A DNA stretch of 64,000 bases, from NCBI GenBank assembly GCA_964019695.1, contig OZ026527.1:77232831-77296830 (forward strand), written 5' to 3'. The notes beneath the pieces are model-generated. The model saw only the letters and a list, made by a program, of their open reading frames with translations. It did not search any database and was not told where the DNA came from. Below are positions 57,600 to 64,000 of this stretch, one piece after another (within the stretch, counting starts at the first letter, position 1; every line of letters starts with the position of its first letter). The DNA is from Loripinus fragilis. Its lineage: Eukaryota > Mollusca > Bivalvia > Lucinida > Lucinidae. Both the position numbers and the translations under genes were made by a program.

Positions 57600-57614
57600 T
57601 CATGCACTGGCTCA

Positions 57615-57760
57615 AATCAATCAGTTTTAACATATGTTTTTGGTGCTCAAAAGAACCGTCTCACTGTGATGGTTCTTTTGAGTACCCACAACATATGTTT
57701 TGGTTGAGAAATAAGAAAATTAATGCTTTGGTACACACTCATAACTAAAGGCCTGCTCAG
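57615..57760 (-). repeat. Hairpin MITE family D, minus orientation
   Basis: ACATATGTTTTTGGTGCTC, stem AAAGAACCGTCTCAC / GTGATGGTTCTTT, CAACATATGTTTTGGTTGAG. Confidence 0.7.
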
Positions 57761-57844
57761 ATGATACCGTAAGACCTAAATCAAAATTTTATTTGTTTCC
57801 CCTTACCTGACCGACCCTGAAAAAAATGCCCTACTCAAAAAAAA

Positions 57845-58030
57845 TTTAACTTGGTGACCATTATAACTCACATGAGATAGGTGCATAACGGAAACTGGCC
57901 ACCCCTTGGTGACCATTATAACTCACATGAGATAGGTGCATAACGGAAACTGGCCACCCTTTGATGACCATTATTACTCGCATGAGGTTGGTACATAACG
58001 GAAACTGGCCACCCCTTGATGGCCATGTTT
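57845..58030. repeat. ~58-bp tandem repeat, 3 copies
   Basis: TTGGTGACCATTATAACTC, ATGAG.TAGGTGCATAACGG, AAACTGGCCACCCCT three times. More diverged relatives continue to about 58610 (ACTGGCCGCGG, CCATGTT). Confidence 0.85.
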
Positions 58031-58984
58031 TTTCTTTTGAAAGATCAAAATTCGTTTGAGCCATTTTGTTCATTCTAGTGATTCTTTCTACCAAATTATT
58101 TGAATAGTGAGCACCAGTTTCTCAGAAGATTTTTAGTCTTTGATATCGCAATAAGCCACATCCCCTGTGATGGATCAAATTTCTTTTGGCTATGTTGTAG
58201 AGGGTCACCAAATAACCATTTCTGCCAAAGTATTTTCCATTCTGTGCACTGGGTTCCGAAGTGATGTTAAAAGATAAGGGCTCGAACAAATATAACTTAT
58301 ATACTGCTTTGAGATAAGGGAAACTGGCCGCGGCTCCTGACGGCCATGTTATTTTGCAGATCAAATTAGTTTTATCTATTTTTAGAAGGTCATACATTGA
58401 TTTTTTCTACCTAATTATTTGAATTCTGACCACCAGTTTCAGAGAATAGTTTGTTTTTTTCCTTACTGCAATAAACCACACCAGCTGGCTGCCATGGTTT
58501 TTGACAGATAAAATTTCTTTTAGCTATCTATGTTAAGGGTCTCTAAGGATCATTCCAGTGATGTTTTGTTAAAACTTGCCAAGTGAGATAGGAGGAGTTG
58601 TCATTTAAAGCAAATTATTGATGACGCTCAGGAACCAACAGACTATGGACATTGACTGAAACCAATAGCTCACTTTGAACTAATAAGGGTTTAATCAGGA
58701 AGAAACTAAAAGTAAAGTATTAATATTTTAATTCAATTCAATAACATGGTTAAGGGTATAATGAAGATCCAACAATTATGACAATCTCTTTTTAAATAAC
58801 AAACAGTTCCTTAACTCAGCCTGCTAGTTAAGCCTTAAGCTTGTGCTGGTAGTCCATACGAACAGTTTGGACTTAGATTGGCTCGGAAAAATCAAGACCC
58901 GAGCTGGATCTAAACAGTTTTGACATAATTATTCCTGGAAGATTTGAATCAGCCGACAAAAAGGCACGGAAAATTACTCAGCAT

Positions 58985-59185
58985 GCAAATAGTTAACTGC
59001 TTGCCATCACTGATTTTTGTTGTCAGCTGATGACCTTTGCAAACAGTTTGGACCCAGAACAGGATTCACAGATAGTCGGTCCTGATCTTGATACAAGCCG
59101 TTTGACACTGATAGTGTTCCTGAAAGAATTCAATGAAAAAAGTCAGCATACTACAATAATATGACAAAATACACATCATGCAAAT
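58985..59185. repeat. TTAA-target MITE family H
   Basis: TTAACTGCTTGCCATC start, GCAAACAGTTTGGACCCAGA core and ACTGATAGTGTTCCTGAAAG; the right end is degraded. Confidence 0.55.
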
Positions 59186-59198
59186 AATTAACACACAT

Positions 59199-59447
59199 AT
59201 GAGCCGCGCCATGAGATATCCATCATGTAAATAGTTTTCCAACAATGTGGCATTTTGACAAGACTTTAGTGTAGACTCAGACAAGCCTGTGCAGCCTCCT
59301 TTTAAGCTTAGATACTACAAATGATGTTCAGTCAGTAGCTTAAGAGTAATAGAATATTCAAGTGACTAGCAAAGGCTCTGATCAGACTGTGAGTAAGCTG
59401 GTCGCACATACCACATTGTTGGACTTAAATCTCATGTTGCGGCTCAT
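59199..59447 (-). repeat. MITE family A with small insertion
   Basis: TGAGCCGCGCCATGAGATAT start and CTCATGTTGCGGCTCAT end; ~20 bp of extra sequence follows the left end. Confidence 0.8.
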
Positions 59448-59619
59448 ATACAGTCTGCACATCAAGGTTTCTCCATATGATATACCATGATGACCCAGGA
59501 AGGATTGAATAACCCTTTTCAGACAAATTGGATTTTCCATATGCTACATACAGCAGTTCAGATGGTTCATAGTATATATTAAGGGGTCACAAGGTTTAAT
59601 TTCCTAAAAAAATACGATT

Positions 59620-59859
59620 TGAGCCAGTGCATGTGATTTCCAACAATGTGGCATTTTGACATGTGTAGACTCGGACGAGCCTCTGCAGCCTCCTTTTAAG
59701 CTTAGAAACTCCAAATGGTGCTCAGTTAGTAGCTTAACAATCATAGAATACTCAAGCGACTAGCAAAGGCTCTGATCAGACTGTGCGTATGCGCAGGCTG
59801 ATCTGAGGCTTTGCTGGTCGCCCATACCACATTGTTGGAAATCTCATGCACTGGCTCAT
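59620..59859 (-). repeat. MITE family A
   Basis: Full-length: TGAGCCAGTGCATGTGATTT ... GAAATCTCATGCACTGGCTC. Confidence 0.85.
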
Positions 59860-60459
59860 TTATCTTTCTCTGAAGATCAATTTTAGGTAAGCAAGTGTAG
59901 ACCCAGATGAAATGCTGTATTGTGTTATTTGGCATTTCATCTTAGTCGTCAATGTTTGCCAAAACACACGTTAATGGTTTCCAGTCCTCAATGGGTTAAA
60001 CATTGTAAACCATGCTAAGCCTGCAACTTAAAGAGAGTCAGTCTGGTACTAATCTCAATAATAATAAATAATAATAAGTCTTTATTTTCAGAGGGCAACA
60101 CATTTAGCATTAAACCGCTCATCTATCCAAAAAGCCTTCAATAAACTACCTAAAATACAAGTGTAAAATACAAAGATGATTTACATGAATAAAAAATAAT
60201 ACAAGCATCATGGAACACTTTCACACCTACATATGCACAGCACACATTTGAACATACATTTTATACATATGTAAATCGTACATGTACTTCTAGACAGATT
60301 AGTGTGTAATTATACTCAATTTACCAATTCCTCAACCAAAACACATGTTCTGGGGCAATCAAAAGAAGCATTTCAAATGTTCACACTGACGAACAAACAA
60401 TATTCACAATTTTTCACTCAAAATTATATCTATATAGACGTATGCATAAGTTTCAATAA

Positions 60460-60945
60460 GTTTCATAGATTGAGAGATCTGAATTTCATCCACATAATAC
60501 AATGTATAGACTGGATTTCATCCACGTAATACAATGTATTATAGACTGGATTTCATCCACTTAATACAATGTATAGGCTGGATTTCATCCACTTAATACA
60601 ACATATAGGCTGGATTTCATCCACATAATACAATGTATTATAGACTGGATTTCATCCACTTAATACAATGTATAGGCTGGATTTCATCCACATAATACAA
60701 TGTATTATAGACTGGATTTCATCCACTTAATACAACGTATAGGCTGGATTTCATCCACATAATACAATGTATTATAGACTGGATTTCATCCACTTAATAC
60801 AATGTATAGACTGGATTTCATCCACATAATACAATGTATAGGCTGGATTTCATCAACATAATACAATGTATTATAGGCTGGATTTCATCCACATAATACA
60901 ATGTATTATAGGCTGGATTTCATCCACTTAATACAACATATATGA
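60460..60945. repeat. ~32/37-bp alternating minisatellite
   Basis: CTGGATTTCATCCACWTAATACAATGTATA repeated about 14 times, with an optional inner TTATA that makes two unit lengths. Confidence 0.9.
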
Positions 60946-61049
60946 AAATCATCAACAGTTTCTAAATTCTTTAACCAGTCTGGTAAATTGTTCTAAATGA
61001 CTGGACCTGAATAATTCGGCTTTGAAAGTTTATTTTGTGGCTTTGCAGC

Positions 61050-61615
61050 ATATAACATTGATTTAGCCTTCCATATAACATGGATTTAGCCTTTCATATA
61101 AGATAGATTTGGCCTTTCATATAACATAAATTTGGCCTTTCATATAACATGAATTTGGCCTTTCATATAACTAAATTTGGCCTTTCATAGAACATAAATT
61201 TGGCCTTTCATATAACATAAATTTGGCCTTTCATATAACAAAAATAAAGGCCTTTCATATAACATACATTAGGCATTTCATATAACCTGGATTTGGCCTT
61301 TCATATAACATTGATTTAGCCTTCCATTAACATAGATTAGGCTTTCATATAACAGATTTGGCCTTTCATATAGCATAGATTTGGCCTTTTATATAACATA
61401 AATTTGGCCATTCATACAACAGATTTGGCCATTCATATAACATAGATTTGACATAAATTTGGCCTTTCATATTTCATAAATTTGGATTTCATATAACATA
61501 AATTTGGCCTTTCTTATAACAAATTTGGCCTTTAATATATATCATAGATTTGGCCTTTTATATAATAGATTGGACTGTTCATGTAACATAGATTTGGCCT
61601 TTCATATAACATATA
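61050..61615. repeat. ~22-bp minisatellite
   Basis: TTTGGCCTTTCATATAACATA repeated about 25 times with many length variants. Unrelated to the minisatellite ~100 bp to its left. Confidence 0.9.
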
Positions 61616-62287
61616 TGAAAGTGTGTTAATATGTTAAACATTTTATGCTCACCCATACTGTTGGCAGTGTTATCATTTTGGTAATTAACAAGGACTTTAC
61701 TAAAAATTCTATTAAGATCATATAGATATGTACCTCCCCATATTGTTTTGTACAATTGTATTCTGTGTTCAATGGATAAATAGTCCTTCAATAAATTTTG
61801 ATAAGTGATAGATTTAAAGAATTTGTTTAGCAATAAAATTAATATTGTTGGTAGTTAAATGCAAAATGTCAGCGAGCAATCAATAACATTCTCAATTTTT
61901 ATAATAGAAGCAATGCAGATACTGCATAATAGTTCTCTGCAAATGTTACAGGACAACTTTCAGAAGAAAACGGACCTTTACCCAAACCCTTGGGTCAAGG
62001 ATGTATAAGGGCAAAAACTTCATTGTTGGATGCTCATAGCTTCATTCCTTTTTAAGGATTATTGATGGTTTGAGCCTTATATGCCTATTTTTCTGACCCC
62101 AAGAATGCTGTTTTGCAGCTTCTTGTGTGATGTGTGTAGTTTCATTGCAATAGTTGAATCAAATGTCAAGAAATGAATTTAAAGTATCCCAATATTTATG
62201 GTATATATAATCTAAAGTATTCCAATATTTATGGTATATATAATCTAGGTATGATATAATACCTTGAACAGTAAGGTGTTTACTTGC
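61616..62287. other. No gene seen
   Basis: AT-rich. A 44-50 bp direct duplication (AAAGTATCCCAATATTTATGGTATATATAATCT) lies at about 62180-62246. Confidence 0.45.
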
Positions 62288-62471
62288 AGATAGAACTCTT
62301 TGCATGCCAGTGGAGAATTTTGTCATCTGCAGATGAACTTTGCAAACAGTTTAAACCCAGATCAGGATCTGCAGAACACTCTTATAGTGTTCCTGAGCAA
62401 TTTTTCTAAATTTTGAAAAAAGCCAGCAGATAACTAAAAGCATGAGAAATTACCCAGCATGCAAAGATATA
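62288..62471. repeat. MITE family H
   Basis: Ends GAACTCTTTGCATGCCAG and CCAGCATGCAAAGA. Core GCAAACAGTTTAAACCCAGATCAGGA. Confidence 0.7.
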
Positions 62472-62898
62472 AGAACATAATGATTGCAAAGGAATGTGTC
62501 ATAAAATAACTAAACTTATTTCTTATGAAAAAAAAATATACATAAACCATGCTAATTCTACTTCTAATCTTTATGTACTTTATATTAAACTAGCGCACAA
62601 TATGAACCAAACTAGGAGGTTGGTGCTAGAGAACCCCGTAGAAAACCCATTCCTGTCATTTATTCCTTATTCCGTAGAAAAAGTATTTTATGGGCTTTGG
62701 TCCTGGTTTTTTGAGCTGCAGAACATCATTCCCTGCCCCCTTGTGCAAGAAACATTCCGTGCCACCTTGTGTCAGAAAGCCACCTTCATACAACATGTAA
62801 AATAAGGGAACACATATACAGACAAAAGTTTTTGCTGGCACAATGAAACAAATCCATTTTTTTCCTAATTTGTATAGATGTACTACGACCTTTGAGTA

Positions 62899-63111
62899 AG
62901 GTAAAGTCGGGTATATTCGGACAGACAGCTAAACTCAGGCAGTGACCTTGTTTGTTTCATATTTCAAATATTGGAATAAATAATAAATTAACTAAGCAGT
63001 GAAAATCCTGATGAGACGGCTCATAAGGAGCCGTCTCATCTGGATTTACACTGTTTGCAAATGTGTGTCCGAATTGACCTGATGTCCGTATTTACCCGAC
63101 TTTACCCTAAT
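62899..63111. repeat. MITE with GGTAAAGTCGGG ends and inner hairpin
   Basis: AGGTAAAGTCGGGTATATTC ... GTATTTACCCGACTTTACCC inverted ends. Inner hairpin CTGATGAGACGGCTC / GAGCCGTCTCATCTG near 63008-63045. Confidence 0.75.
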
Positions 63112-63483
63112 GGCTCATTTTATTTCAAAAGGTTGATGCATAACAAGTAACATGAGCCAGTCAGCCTGGGACATCTATGTGTGTCACAATCTTATAGTAA
63201 ATATAGGTAAAAGTCTGAAACCCCTATTTCTAGATCTGTATTTGCAATATTGTAAATACAGTCAGGCTTCAAGGCTTTTTATTTATCTTCTATGTGCTCT
63301 TTATTCCTGAAGGATCCAGATTATTTATTGCAAGAATATGTACTCTTGAAAATGGTGTAGATCCAGATCAGCTGGTTCCTGAGGTCAGCTCATCCTGTTT
63401 GACACCATTTCATCTTGATAATGAATCAACATTAATATTACGGTTGCACCATGGATTTCAAATTGGAAAATCATTTAGTGTGA

Positions 63484-64000
63484 GCTACCAATCAAAAACT
63501 TAAATTTGTGCTTATAGGAACACAAGCCTTTGTTAGATCAAGTACAGTATGTTACATGGTATATGTTCCATGGTATAAAATACATGTACATGGGAATGTA
63601 TTTCCAGAATTGAGCAAGATGAACCAGAGAATTAATATAATGGTATCTCCACTAGCGAAAGAGAGCACACCACCAAGGAAACACTTCCAGCAGCTAAGGA
63701 CATTCTGGGAGAAGAAAAGATCTGGTACGCCAAATGAGCCAACATTTGTATCTGCAGGTGAAAACAAAGATCCAGGATCAATGCGAGATATGATTCTGAG
63801 TCAAGAGTGTGGCTCGGAACACAAGGAAGAAGAAGAAGTCTCCAAGACAATTCGGACCTTTGTCATACCACAGGAGCATGAAGTTATGTCCTTATATCAC
63901 ACCTTTATAGCTTCAAGACCAAAAGCTGATAGTGTCATTCAGGGGATAACAATTCCTTCACAAATTAATCAGCGAATGAAAAAAACAGTACCCATCTTTA
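63484..64000 (+). CDS. Partial unknown host gene, runs off the window
   Basis: A frame open from 63484 to the right edge, more than 170 codons. A likely splice acceptor TATTTCCAG ends at 63607, so the exon probably starts at 63608; alternatively translation could begin at ATG 63556. From there: MNQRINIMVSPLAKESTPPR, FQQLRTFWEKKRSG, an acidic stretch HKEEEEVSKT and IRTFVIPQEHEVMSLYHTF. It is hydrophilic, Pro/Ser-rich and probably disordered, with no membrane segment or catalytic motif. I do not recognise the family. Codon content and the lack of repeats, unlike the preceding 24 kb, support a real exon. Confidence 0.6.

Overview
The window is animal nuclear DNA. Genes have GT-AG introns, and most of the sequence is transposon-derived, AT-rich and full of tandem repeats. 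The mix of a DPY19-like C-mannosyltransferase gene, a TRIM-like gene without RING or B-box, tRNA-derived SINEs, Penelope-like and jockey/CR1-like retroelements and many MITE families suggests a mollusc, most likely a bivalve. That placement is inference; the species cannot be fixed from the sequence alone.

Layout: from the left edge to 39169 the + strand carries the C-terminal part of a DPY19-like gene, seen as seven exons with consistent splice phases (2554-2624, 3388-3415, 6254-6373, 25071-25245, 35147-35246, 37314-37439, 39019-39169). Its introns are large (up to 18.7 kb) and hold nearly everything else in the first 39 kb. The contents include a 3.6 kb 26-bp minisatellite, an antisense intronless TRIM-like gene (14758-16212), a 2.1 kb 57-bp minisatellite, a 4.6 kb inverted-repeat element (25556-30158) and a dead mariner with two later insertions (31021-32911).

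From 39.2 to 63.5 kb I see no host gene. This stretch is a record of layered transposition: TTAA-target MITEs, TA-target MITEs, PIF/Harbinger-like MITEs, solo Penelope-like 3' ends, a 3.85 kb inverted-repeat element (49968-53821), a jockey-like reverse transcriptase gene broken by two insertions (53822-57243), and a SINE with a perfect target duplication (57399-57599). The last 0.5 kb opens a second, unidentified host gene on the + strand (63484 to beyond 64000).

The genes do not form a functional unit. No CRISPR array, operon or obviously new molecular system is present. The most informative features are the minisatellite higher-order structure and the nested insertions, several of which leave reconstructable empty sites.
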